From DATEMU01 sp964414585 (lineage in GTDB: Bacteria; Planctomycetota; Phycisphaerae; UBA1845; UTPLA1), in the NCBI GenBank assembly GCA_964414585.1, contig CAYPXR010000065.1, positions 1-59,897 on the forward strand: a stretch of 59,897 nucleotides of DNA. The letters run 5' to 3'. The translations under genes and the position numbers were made by a program. Position 1 is the stretch's first letter. Every line of letters begins with the position of its first letter. Shown here one piece after another: positions 15,842 to 23,744 of this stretch. The notes under the pieces are model-generated. The model was not told the origin of the DNA. It searched no databases and worked only from the letters and a program-made list of their open reading frames with translations.

Positions 15842-16933
15842 ATGAGACGATTTCAAGTCGGAGTTTGTTGTGCCCTCGTCGCCTTGAGCGGGACGCCGCT
15901 TTTTTTCGGTTGCGAACGCCGAGGTCAAGGCGCGCACTCGGTTCGTGAACAGCTTCTGGTCGGGGAAGCGAGCCCCGGATCGACGACCAGTCAGCCGGTC
16001 GCAGCGCATGAATCCTCGCCGACCGTACAAACGAGTGTTCGCAGCGGCGATCCGATCGCCATGGTCAACGGGTCGCCGATCGATCGCGGGGAGTTGGTGA
16101 GAATCCTTCTGGAGAGCCGCGGGCTCACGACGATGCAGCAACTGGTGCTGTGCGAAGTCTCGCGGCAGGAGGCCCGACGGCAGGGCATCGACGTCAAGCC
16201 GGCGGACATCGATCGCGAATATGATTTGACGCTTCAGGCGGATCAGTTCGATGGCAAGGATCCGGACAAGCTGACGCCGGCGCGGCGCGAGGAGCTGATC
16301 GCCAACTGGCTGCGGACTCGCGCTGTGTCAAGGGAGGAGCTGGCGGTGGCGATGCGCCGTCAGGCGTATTTGCGGCCGATTGCTGAACGGCACGTCACGA
16401 TCACAGAGACGATGCTTCGCCAGGAATATGACCGGGTTCACGGAGAGAAGGTCGAAGTTCGCCATCTCCAGATTCCCGCCCCTCGATATTATGCGCAAAT
16501 CAAAGAGCGGCTGGACCAGGGTGAGTCCTTTGAATCGCTGGTCAGGAAATACAGCCAGAATTCCACGTCGCGCGATAACGACGGGCTGCTTCCGCCGATT
16601 TCCGTGTCGGACGACAGCTTTCCTCCCGTCTTCGTCACGGCGGCCTTTGCGCTTCAGCCGGGACAGATTTCCAATCTTCTCGAAGCCGCCGGTTCGTATC
16701 ATTTGCTGAAGCTGGAGCGGAAGATTCCGGCGGACGGCGTGTCGTTTGAAGACGCCAAGCCGCATCTGGAACGGCCCTATCGAGCGCGGCTGGTGGCCCG
16801 GGAAATGGAATCACTGGCCGAGCGTCTGTACCTCGCGGCGCAACTTCGAATTTACGATCCGCAATTGCGGGCTCAGTATCAAAAGGAGCTGGCGGAAAAG
16901 ACCATCGTTGGGCCGCCGCTTTCGGGGCCTTGA
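15842..16933 (+). CDS. Parvulin-type (SurA/PrsA-like) foldase lipoprotein
   Basis: A 363-residue exported protein. The signal peptide ends in the lipobox LFFGC (Cys near 24). A SurA-N-like helical chaperone region follows, then a rotamase (PpiC) domain: VEVRHLQIPAPRYY, QGESFESLVRKYSQN, FVTAAFALQPGQISNLLEA and YHLLKLERK. It would help fold exported or outer-membrane proteins. The start ATG lies 6 bp after nif3; regulation is probably shared. The domain lacks the usual GGDLG signature (DNDGLLPPI instead), so isomerase activity is uncertain. Confidence 0.85.
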   Translation: MRRFQVGVCCALVALSGTPLFFGCERRGQGAHSVREQLLVGEASPGSTTSQPVAAHESSPTVQTSVRSGDPIAMVNGSPIDRGELVRILLESRGLTTMQQLVLCEVSRQEARRQGIDVKPADIDREYDLTLQADQFDGKDPDKLTPARREELIANWLRTRAVSREELAVAMRRQAYLRPIAERHVTITETMLRQEYDRVHGEKVEVRHLQIPAPRYYAQIKERLDQGESFESLVRKYSQNSTSRDNDGLLPPISVSDDSFPPVFVTAAFALQPGQISNLLEAAGSYHLLKLERKIPADGVSFEDAKPHLERPYRARLVAREMESLAERLYLAAQLRIYDPQLRAQYQKELAEKTIVGPPLSGP

Positions 16934-16951
16934 GAACATCGATCGGCAACG

Positions 16952-16979
16952 TTGACGCTCGAAGGCGGCTCGCTACAAT
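16952..16979 (+). promoter_or_regulatory. Predicted promoter for the 17028 lipoprotein
   Basis: TTGACG (16952-16957), 16 bp, TACAAT (16974-16979). A transcript would start near 16986 with a leader of about 40 nt that contains CAAGGG before the ATG at 17028. Confidence 0.55.
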
Positions 16980-17027
16980 CGCTGCCGCTTCGGCGGAAGG
17001 CCGGCGCCATTGCAAGGGATGTGCTCG

Positions 17028-17597
17028 ATGACGGTATTCCCATCGGCCCGTCAGGGCGTCTGGATCCTCTGGCTCGCCGGCGGCGCGTTGATCGGCGGCT
17101 GCCACCGGGGACAGATCGACGACTCGAGCGAGGGGCCGAGCACCGATGATCTTGTCGCCTATTACAGCCCCCGGACGATCAAGATTCTCCCGTTCACCAA
17201 GCCGCGCAGCTTTGATGACGACGCGTTTCCAGACGGCATCGGCGTGTCGCTTCGACCGCTCGACAGCGGCGGCGATCCGGTCAAGGCCTACGGCACGTTC
17301 ATCTTCGAGCTTTACGCGTATAAGAACGCGATCGGCAATCATCGCGGCCAACTGATCCAGACGTGGACGCAGCCGGTTCGAAGCGTGACCGATCAGAAGA
17401 AGTTCTGGGAGCGCGTGACCTCCACGTATGAGTTTCAATTGAGCTGGGAAGGGTCGCCGATCCCGCCGCAGAAGAAGTACCTGCTGGTGGCGAGTTTCCA
17501 GGCGTCCGGCAGCGAGCGGTTGTTTGACGAATACGAATTCGAATTCAACGTCGCCCGCGAGGAAATTATCGACTCACGGTCCCAACAGCAACCGTAG
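17028..17597 (+). CDS. Hypothetical lipoprotein
   Basis: A 189-residue protein starting at ATG 17028, preceded by AAGGG with 9-nt spacing; in-frame TTG 17010 and ATG 17019 are less well placed. A hydrophobic signal (GVWILWLAGGALIGGC) ends in a lipobox IGGC. The mature part has a predicted all-beta character with KILPFTKPRSFDDDAFPDGI and KKYLLVASFQASGSERLFDEYEF. The family is not named here. It may form an operon with the BamE-like gene 15 bp downstream. Confidence 0.7.
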   Translation: MTVFPSARQGVWILWLAGGALIGGCHRGQIDDSSEGPSTDDLVAYYSPRTIKILPFTKPRSFDDDAFPDGIGVSLRPLDSGGDPVKAYGTFIFELYAYKNAIGNHRGQLIQTWTQPVRSVTDQKKFWERVTSTYEFQLSWEGSPIPPQKKYLLVASFQASGSERLFDEYEFEFNVAREEIIDSRSQQQP

Positions 17598-17612
17598 TCA
17601 AGGAGACGAGCG

Positions 17613-17978
17613 ATGCGCAAGATGTCTTTGTTTCTCTTTTCCGCCGTTGGACTGTTTTCGATCATGACGGGATGCGCCGAAAACAAGTTGACGCGGCAGA
17701 ACTTCGACACCATCGTCGAAGGTACTTCCAACAAGGATGAGGTCCGGCACACGCTGGGCGACAAATACATGACCCGCTCCGATCGCGAGTGGGAGTATGA
17801 GGACGAGGATCGCAACCTGTCGGTGGTGATCCACTTCGACGGCGCGGACAAGGTCGTGGCCAAGGAGTGGCGCGACGCCAACACCGGGACCTGGGAAGGC
17901 CAGCGCCCCGGGATCGATCCCAACCCGCCGGGCCGAAAGGTTTCCGAGTCGAACTCATCAACGACGATCAAGAAGTAG
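17613..17978 (+). CDS. SmpA/BamE-like small lipoprotein
   Basis: A 121-residue protein with an AAGGAG ribosome binding site, a signal peptide and lipobox SIMTGC. The mature N-terminus (LTRQNFDTIVEGTSNKDEV, then LGDKY and REWEYEDEDRNLSVVIHF) matches the SmpA/OmlA/BamE-type fold, in which a helix pair precedes a W-x-Y beta sheet. It is probably an outer-membrane-associated lipoprotein, but a Bam role is not shown. Its 3' end overlaps the convergent 17968 gene by 11 bp. Confidence 0.7.
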   Translation: MRKMSLFLFSAVGLFSIMTGCAENKLTRQNFDTIVEGTSNKDEVRHTLGDKYMTRSDREWEYEDEDRNLSVVIHFDGADKVVAKEWRDANTGTWEGQRPGIDPNPPGRKVSESNSSTTIKK

Positions 17979-18882
17979 GCGAACTTCGCCGGGCGCGGCT
18001 GGACGCGCTCCAGAGAACCCCAAATCCAATGGCGATGTGGATCAACCCGACCCAGGAGGGCCATGAGGAAACTTCGCGCGCGACGGCCCGGGGCCCGAAG
18101 TAGCCGAGGCGCATGAAGAGCAATCCCTGCGTCAACAGGATGAGTCCGACGACGGCGACGCGCCAGGGCGTACGCCGATGCCAGGATAAAAGGAAGGCGG
18201 CGGCGAGGATGATGAACTCCCGGGAAAAAGGAAAAACACGGATCCCGAACGAAATGCAGATGGGGATGTTGTCGAGCAGGGTTCGCCAGGCGATGCGATT
18301 TCCCTCCGGAGTGGCGACCACCGTTTTTTGTCCGCCGGGGCCCATCCATTCGCCCTCGGGCGTTTTGACCCAGACGTGGCTCAGGTCCGAGACCAACGTT
18401 GCATCGTAGCCCAGTCGCTTCATCAGGGAGGCGGCGATGACGGCGCGGCCGTCGCAATCCTCGCGAAGCTGGCCATCCGTTTCTTTGGCCTTTTCGAAGA
18501 TTTCCGCGACCGTCGGCATGTAATCCGCGGAGCCCCAGAGGTTCCAGTCCCATTCATAGTGGACTTCATCGAGCACGAGCCGCTCGACGTGGCGAAGGAC
18601 GACGTTCGGATTTTTCAACAGCGAGGGTTGAGTCGCGGCGGTCTTTTGCAATCGCTGTTCAAGCTCGTGTTGGAGCGTTTCGAGCTGGGGGGCCTGAGGC
18701 TCGATCATCGCCTGCATGTTGCGAAGGTGGGAAAGGTTTCGCGCGAGCTGCCTTGGATACGGAAACAGCACGAAGAAGGTCACCAGCGCGAACGCAGCCC
18801 ATTTGAGCGGCATTCGGACGTACCATCGCGGCGCGCGACGGCGCGGGGCTTCGATTTCATGACGTGGAGGATGGTCGGCCAT
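17968..18882 (-). CDS. Transglutaminase-like membrane protein
   Basis: The 304-residue protein starts at ATG 18882 (MADHPPRHEIE); the frame is open further upstream but that part overlaps lspA antisense and is not coding-like. One transmembrane helix near residue 35 (WAAFALVTFFVLFPYP) is followed by a coiled-coil stretch, a transglutaminase-like cysteine protease core with the catalytic Cys in LREDCDGRAVIAASLM and the His in DLSHVWVKTPEGEW, and two more membrane helices at the C-terminus. The substrate is unknown. It lies 43 bp downstream of lspA, probably in the same transcript. Confidence 0.75.
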   Translation of the reverse strand: MADHPPRHEIEAPRRRAPRWYVRMPLKWAAFALVTFFVLFPYPRQLARNLSHLRNMQAMIEPQAPQLETLQHELEQRLQKTAATQPSLLKNPNVVLRHVERLVLDEVHYEWDWNLWGSADYMPTVAEIFEKAKETDGQLREDCDGRAVIAASLMKRLGYDATLVSDLSHVWVKTPEGEWMGPGGQKTVVATPEGNRIAWRTLLDNIPICISFGIRVFPFSREFIILAAAFLLSWHRRTPWRVAVVGLILLTQGLLFMRLGYFGPRAVAREVSSWPSWVGLIHIAIGFGVLWSASSRARRSSPTS

Positions 18883-18925
18883 ATTCGTGCCCGTCCACTC
18901 AAGCGGCGTGGAGCCCGCCCTATCT

Positions 18926-19651
18926 TTAGGCTTGTGGTTCGGCGTCTTGCGGAAGGTGCTTGCGATCGAACCAGAAGTTGAGCAGCAACATGGCGACGCC
19001 GACGACCAGCAGGGCGTCGGCGATGTTGAAGATCCAGGGCCAGAGGGTGAAATTGCCGGCGCGCGCCTCGATCTTGATGAAGTCGCGGACGACGGGCTGC
19101 GGGCCGGAGCGCGGATCGGTGGGCCTGGGATAGGGCCGGGCGTTCGAACCCGTGGGGAAATCGCCAAGGGTGATGAATCGGTCGTTTTCCTCGACGAGTT
19201 TGCCGATGATCCTCGCCCGGTCGGAATAGTTTGCGACGTAAGCGGATTGCGTGGTGCGATCGTAGAGGTTTCCGATGGCGCCGGCGAGGACAAGGCCGAG
19301 GGCGATGTGCATCGACTTGCGCGTGGTCGTTGAATGCGCGAAGAGATAGAGCACGAACATCAGCGCCAGGGCCGATGCGCCGACAAAAATGGGCGCCAAG
19401 CCCGCGCCGAGACCGAATAGCGCGCCGGGGTTGAGCGAGAGCTGCAAGCTGGCGAGATTCGGAATGAGGACTCGCGTTTCGTGGGGAGAGAGCTGGCGAA
19501 AGGCCCACTCCTTGCTCCAAAGATCGGCGACGAGACCGACGACGGCGAATCCCCACAGGCGGAGATGACTGGCGACGTGGCCGATGGCCCATCGCTCCTG
19601 CGGCGGTTGAGCGAAGGCGGCCAGGGGTTCGGTAGGCTCAAGGGTGGACAT
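18926..19651 (-). CDS. lspA: Lipoprotein signal peptidase with an insertion
   Basis: A 241-residue LspA starting at ATG 19651. Family motifs are all present: DLWSKEWAF near 43, NPGALFGLG near 74, GNLYDR (catalytic Asp131) and FNIADA (catalytic Asp212). It cleaves the signal peptide of lipid-modified prolipoproteins in the inner membrane, fitting the many lipoproteins of this window. The two catalytic Asp are 81 residues apart, against about 27 in E. coli: residues 133-200 hold an extra hydrophilic segment that would face the periplasm. A TACAAT box (19659-19664) lies 7 nt before the ATG, so the transcript may be leaderless. Confidence 0.93.
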   Translation of the reverse strand: MSTLEPTEPLAAFAQPPQERWAIGHVASHLRLWGFAVVGLVADLWSKEWAFRQLSPHETRVLIPNLASLQLSLNPGALFGLGAGLAPIFVGASALALMFVLYLFAHSTTTRKSMHIALGLVLAGAIGNLYDRTTQSAYVANYSDRARIIGKLVEENDRFITLGDFPTGSNARPYPRPTDPRSGPQPVVRDFIKIEARAGNFTLWPWIFNIADALLVVGVAMLLLNFWFDRKHLPQDAEPQA

Positions 19652-19677
19652 CGGGGGGATTGTACGCGAGCGGGCGA

Positions 19678-20244
19678 TCAGCGCCGATGGTTTTCTTCCT
19701 GGGCTCGTTTGTATTCGAGACAATGACTCGCCCATGGTTTGGCCTTGAGCCGGGCCTTGCTGATCGGTTTGTGGGTGGCCAGGCAGATGCCGAAGGTCTT
19801 GTTGTCGATCCGCTGGATGGCGGCGTCGATTTCTTTCAGGGTTTCGCGTTCGTTGGCGATGAGGCCGATGGTGAATTCCTGTTCGTAGTTGTCCGAGCCT
19901 ATATCGGCCATGTGGATGGGCATTAATGAGAGGTCGCCGGAGGCGTCGGCGCGGTTCTTGCCGAGGGCTTCGTTTTCCATGGTGGAGACGTCGCCGACCA
20001 ATTCGCGGCGTTTTTCGATGAGGAGCCGTCTGAAGTAGGCCAATTCCTCGTCGGAAAACGGCGTCGGCGGCAGCGGCAGATCGGCGGGTTTTTCAAGCGG
20101 GGCGCCGGCCACGTGTCGACCGTTGGTCGGTGCATGCGCGATCCGGCCGTTGGATGGCTTGGATTGGCCGTTGGTCCCGGCCGATTTCACGCCCTTGTCC
20201 GATTTTGCGGACCGTCCATTGGCGCCGTCACGATGGGTTTCCAC
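19678..20244 (-). CDS. TraR/DksA-family regulator
   Basis: A 188-residue protein from GTG 20244, chosen because GGAGGG lies 8 nt upstream; the longer open frame before it is a promoter region. The N-terminal 60 residues are Asn/Gly/Lys-rich and probably disordered. A coiled coil follows (ELAYFRRLLIEKRRELVGDVSTME), with the acidic tip region NRADASGDLSLMPIHMADIG, and a C-terminal finger (FGICLATHKPISKARLKAKPWASHC). The Cys4 zinc finger is reduced to two Cys. Members bind the RNA polymerase secondary channel; whether this one does is inferred. A strong promoter (20356-20384) lies upstream. Confidence 0.85.
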   Translation of the reverse strand: METHRDGANGRSAKSDKGVKSAGTNGQSKPSNGRIAHAPTNGRHVAGAPLEKPADLPLPPTPFSDEELAYFRRLLIEKRRELVGDVSTMENEALGKNRADASGDLSLMPIHMADIGSDNYEQEFTIGLIANERETLKEIDAAIQRIDNKTFGICLATHKPISKARLKAKPWASHCLEYKRAQEENHRR

Positions 20245-20355
20245 TCTGAATTCCCTCCAAGGCTCTCGATCAACGGCCGCGCCCTCATTTCGCGTTAGAA
20301 AACCGCGAAACGAATCGCGGCGCCATTGCCCGGCCAAAATGGGCCGAGACGTGTT

Positions 20356-20384
20356 ACTATACGATCTTCCGCGGGGCTTGTCAA
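20356..20384 (-). promoter_or_regulatory. Strong sigma-70-type promoter of the dksA-like gene
   Basis: On the minus strand a perfect TTGACA (20379-20384) is followed after 17 bp by TATAGT (20356-20361). The expected start is near 20349, giving a leader of about 105 nt before GTG 20244. This is the closest match to the E. coli consensus in the window. Confidence 0.75.
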
Positions 20385-20513
20385 GTCGTGCGGCGGTTCG
20401 AAATAATTGGGACGAATGTCGCGACGGATCGTGGAAGACCTCGTGTCGATAGTGCCATTGTTGTGGCACTTTCCATTCGTCGTTCATCGGGTTGTTTGAA
20501 CGGGCAGTGCGGC

Positions 20514-21647
20514 GTGTCGCCACTTTCGTTTGAAATCGTTACCGCGGATTCGCGCAGCCGGGCCCGGCTCGGCCGCCTGCAAACGCCGCACGGCGCCGTG
20601 GAGACGCCGGTCTTCATGCCGGTCGGAACGCGCGCGACCGTCAAGGGGCTGACGCCGGACCAGCTCCGCGAGGCCGGCGCGACGATCGTTCTGTCGAACA
20701 CCTATCACCTCGCCCTGCGCCCCGGCGCCGATGTGGTTGCTACGATGGGCGGGCTGCACCGGTTCATGGCCTGGGACGGACCGATCCTGACGGACAGCGG
20801 GGGATTTCAGGTATTTTCGCTGTCCACGCTGCGCAGCGTGGACGACGAGGGGGCCACGTTTCAATCGCATCTCGACGGGGCGATCCTGCGGCTGGACCCG
20901 GCGAGGGCGATGGAAATACAGGAACAGCTCGGCGCGGACATCATCATGGCCTTCGATCAATGTCCGCCGTTGCCGGCGTCGGCGTCGGTGCTTCAGGAAG
21001 CGGTGGATCGGACGATTCGCTGGGCGGCGGCGTGCAAGGCGGTCCAGCGGCGTGACGATCAGGCGCTCTTTGGAATCGTTCAAGGAGGTCTCGATACCGA
21101 TTTGCGGTCGCGCTGTTTGGATGCCCTGGTGAAAATCGGATTTCCCGGTTACGCGTTGGGCGGTTTGTCCGTCGGCGAGAGCCCGGAAGAAATGTCCGGG
21201 TTTCTGGAAACGTTCGCGGGACGGATGCCGGCGGATCGGCCGCGTTATTTGATGGGCGTGGGGCGCCCGATCGACATCGTGCGCGCCGTCGCGGCAGGGA
21301 TTGATATGTTTGACTGCGTCCTGCCGACGCGCAACGGCCGCAATGCGTTCGCATTTGTCGACGACGGATTCATCCGCCTTCGCAATGCGAAATACAAGAC
21401 GGACGAGCGGCCCCTGGAGGCGGATTGCCCCTGTGCGACGTGTCGACAATTCACACGCGGGTATCTGCGGCATCTGTTTCTGGCGGATGAAATGCTTGGG
21501 CCGATACTGGTGTCGCTCCACAACATCGCGTACTATCAGCGATGGATGCGGCGGATTCGCGAGAGTCTGGCGGCCGGCACGTTCGAACGCCTGGTCGCCG
21601 AGTGTGAGACGGCCGCCGCACGTCAAACCCCAGAGGAGACCGAATGA
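20514..21647 (+). CDS. tgt: tRNA-guanine transglycosylase
   Basis: A 377-residue enzyme from GTG 20514, which gives the usual family length. Motifs: LSNTYHLALRPG, the catalytic DSGGFQVFS, FDQCPP, GGLSVGES, the second Asp in DMFDCVLPTRNGR, and the zinc site CPCATC followed by LHNIAYY. It exchanges guanine 34 of Asp/Asn/His/Tyr tRNAs for preQ1 (bacteria) or queuine. It overlaps yajC by 4 nt. A queuosine-salvage homologue occurs 5 kb downstream (26504). Confidence 0.95.
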   Translation: MSPLSFEIVTADSRSRARLGRLQTPHGAVETPVFMPVGTRATVKGLTPDQLREAGATIVLSNTYHLALRPGADVVATMGGLHRFMAWDGPILTDSGGFQVFSLSTLRSVDDEGATFQSHLDGAILRLDPARAMEIQEQLGADIIMAFDQCPPLPASASVLQEAVDRTIRWAAACKAVQRRDDQALFGIVQGGLDTDLRSRCLDALVKIGFPGYALGGLSVGESPEEMSGFLETFAGRMPADRPRYLMGVGRPIDIVRAVAAGIDMFDCVLPTRNGRNAFAFVDDGFIRLRNAKYKTDERPLEADCPCATCRQFTRGYLRHLFLADEMLGPILVSLHNIAYYQRWMRRIRESLAAGTFERLVAECETAAARQTPEETE

Positions 21648-22009
21648 TTGCTTTCTTGTCGCTCCTGGCGCAAACGCAGACCAGTCAGCCGGGCGGCCAG
21701 GCGCCGCCGGGATTGTTGAGTTCGCCGCTCATCCTTTTCCTGATGCTCGGATTGGTGATGTATTTTCTGATGCTTCGCCCGCAGAGTAAGGAGCGAAAAA
21801 AGCGGGAGACGATGCTCGCGGCGATCAAGAAGAATGACCGCGTGGTGACCATCGGCGGCATCCTGGGCACGGTGATTTCCGTGAAGGACGACGAGATCAC
21901 CCTCAAGGTGGACGAGTCGAGCAATACGAAGATCACGTTTACGCGGGCGGCCATTCAGCGGGTTTCGTCCGCCGCCCCCAATGAACCGGTCGAGACCGGG
22001 AAGAAATAG
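21644..22009 (+). CDS. yajC: Preprotein translocase subunit YajC
   Basis: A 121-residue protein with one N-terminal transmembrane helix (LILFLMLGLVMYFLMLRP), the basic QSKERKKRE cluster and the DRVVTIGGILGTVISVKDDEITLKV small beta domain (in parts). YajC joins SecDF at the Sec translocon. It starts inside the tgt stop (ATGA), the conserved tgt-yajC order, but secD/secF do not follow here. Confidence 0.93.
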   Translation: MIAFLSLLAQTQTSQPGGQAPPGLLSSPLILFLMLGLVMYFLMLRPQSKERKKRETMLAAIKKNDRVVTIGGILGTVISVKDDEITLKVDESSNTKITFTRAAIQRVSSAAPNEPVETGKK

Positions 22010-22202
22010 GGTGGTTCGGCTGGGACCGGGCGCAATTACTGCGGGTTCGGCAGCGCCGGAAAAGGGGACGCGCTTTGGCGTCGATGGTCGCAGGTCCCGG
22101 CGGAAATCGATCCCCTGAGATGACGCCGAGAATCGAGTTGGGGCTCAAATCGCGGGGGATTCGGGGCGAAAATACCCGTGCGACCGGGGGGCATTGGTTC
22201 GA

Positions 22203-22208
22203 TATAAT
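22203..22208 (+). promoter_or_regulatory. Predicted -10 box upstream of the 22281 gene
   Basis: A perfect TATAAT at 22203-22208, about 70 nt before the ATG at 22281. The region 17-18 bp upstream (TGCGAC) is a poor -35. Confidence 0.4.
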
Positions 22209-22280
22209 AGACAAGTGAATTGCCGGTGGCGGCCTTCTCGTTGGAAGGCGGGTCCGGGCGAGTTCATGGGGAGACGCAAC

Positions 22281-22874
22281 ATGCCGCGAGCAACTCGAAG
22301 TCGATTTGGATTGAAGCGAGGAACGTGGTTTCTAATCGCGATCGCCTTGACCGGAGTCGGCGTCGGCGCGGCGCTGGCCCAGGTGACGCCGTCGACCGGC
22401 GGAACGGACATCGCGACTTTGCTTCAGCAGTTCGGGTCGCTCTTCGGCACCGGTACCGGAACGACGACGGGAACCACCGGTACGACGACCCCAACGACGT
22501 CGCAGCCCAGCGGCGCTGGAGGCGGTCGGGCTCCGACGGTTGTCTCAAATCAATTCAATACGACTCAGGGAGGTTCTTTGCAAGAGCGTTCGCCCGGCGT
22601 CTGGATTCAAAATGCGATCGCCGAGCACGAGGGAACGTCTGAATTCCTCGTCGGAGACGCGACGGAGGACCCGCCGAATTTTTACAAGGCGACGTTCGAT
22701 CAGATCGCGCTCGGACTCATCAACGGACTCACCAATCTGCTGTCGGGATTTAACCTCCTCGCCGGCGTCAACCCCGCGACGACGCAGCCCAGCGGCGGCA
22801 CGACGACGGGCGGGATCTCGATGATCCCAAACTCGACGACCACCGGCGCGGGGACCAGCATGCCGATTCAATAG
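22281..22874 (+). CDS. Secreted Thr/Gly-rich protein, unknown
   Basis: A 197-residue product from ATG 22281 (preceded by GGGGAG); ATG 22266 is an alternative. A signal peptide (RGTWFLIAIALTGVGVGAALA) is followed by a Thr/Gly/Pro/Ser linker, a short ordered stretch (IATLLQQFGSLFG, then ATEDPPNFYKATFDQIALGLINGLTNLLSGF) and a second Thr-rich tail. The family is not recognised. Its end overlaps the convergent 22868 gene by 7 bp. Confidence 0.65.
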   Translation: MPRATRSRFGLKRGTWFLIAIALTGVGVGAALAQVTPSTGGTDIATLLQQFGSLFGTGTGTTTGTTGTTTPTTSQPSGAGGGRAPTVVSNQFNTTQGGSLQERSPGVWIQNAIAEHEGTSEFLVGDATEDPPNFYKATFDQIALGLINGLTNLLSGFNLLAGVNPATTQPSGGTTTGGISMIPNSTTTGAGTSMPIQ

Positions 22875-23404
22875 CACAAGATGATCTCATCCGGATCCGG
22901 CGGGGCGGCGCTCTCATCCACGACGATCTGCGCGAGCCAGTCTTTTTTGACGTGAATCAACCATTCTCGATCGTCCGATTCTCCCACCTGGGTTTCCCAC
23001 GAATGTCGCCTGGAAGAACTAAGGGCGAATTGATCGTTCCAATCAGACGGCGACGGCGTTGATTCCGGGTGAACCCGGGCGATATGAAATGTCGCGTCGA
23101 TGATGCGCGGACCCTGGTCGTCGGGCGTGTGCCAGCTCGGTTCCGCCCGCATCGCGATTAAGAGATCGTCGTCTTTCACCCAGACGCGAATCTTGCAAGG
23201 CACGCCCCAGATCGTGTCGTCGAAAAATGCCGAGTCGTCGGGCGCTCGTTTGACGCGGTCTTTCGCGGCGGTACGATCGACGTCCGTCGTCGGATGCGCG
23301 ACCGCGGATATCAGCGTAAATGCCTGCGTCGAAGGCTGGCGGGCGACGAAGGCCGCGAGCAGGGTGAGGATCGCCGTACCTGATCGGGCGGTTGAATCTC
23401 TCAT
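22868..23404 (-). CDS. Exported hypothetical protein
   Basis: A 178-residue protein with an N-terminal hydrophobic signal (GTAILTLLAAFVARQPSTQA). The remainder is hydrophilic, rich in Asp and Trp (DDTIWGVPCKIRVWVKDDDLLIAMRAEPSW). No family is recognised. The pattern of alternating strands suggests a small beta domain. It is divergent from the dehydrogenase gene, with a 340-bp gap between them holding only the promoter at 23706. Confidence 0.55.
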   Translation of the reverse strand: MRDSTARSGTAILTLLAAFVARQPSTQAFTLISAVAHPTTDVDRTAAKDRVKRAPDDSAFFDDTIWGVPCKIRVWVKDDDLLIAMRAEPSWHTPDDQGPRIIDATFHIARVHPESTPSPSDWNDQFALSSSRRHSWETQVGESDDREWLIHVKKDWLAQIVVDESAAPPDPDEIILCY

Positions 23405-23705
23405 TTAATCGACTCCTTACGATGGCGTTCGGCTTCCGCCGCTCGACCCGTTTTATGGGCGGAGCAGGGTTGGGCGGTTTTTGTGAAACAGTGCAACGCG
23501 CGTTCCAGCCTGTAGTTCTACGAATCGCCAATCTCCGGCGGGTCTCGCGCCCATCCCCGTTCTGGCGCTTCCTGGGAGGATTCTTGTTTCGGACGTGTGG
23601 AGGATCGTGCGGCCCGGCGAAAATCGTCGGATTGTGCCGGTCGTGACGTTGGCAATGGAAAGTGATCGCGAAAAATTCGGCCGGCACGTCCGGAATCGCG
23701 GTGCT

Positions 23706-23735
23706 TTGACCCCTGACGCGGGAATTGTCTACAAT
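23706..23735 (+). promoter_or_regulatory. Predicted promoter of the zinc dehydrogenase gene
   Basis: TTGACC (23706-23711), 18 bp, TACAAT (23730-23735). The ATG at 23745 begins 9 nt after the -10 box and no Shine-Dalgarno is present, so the transcript probably starts within 3 nt of the start codon. Confidence 0.65.
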
Positions 23736-23744
23736 CGCGGACGC

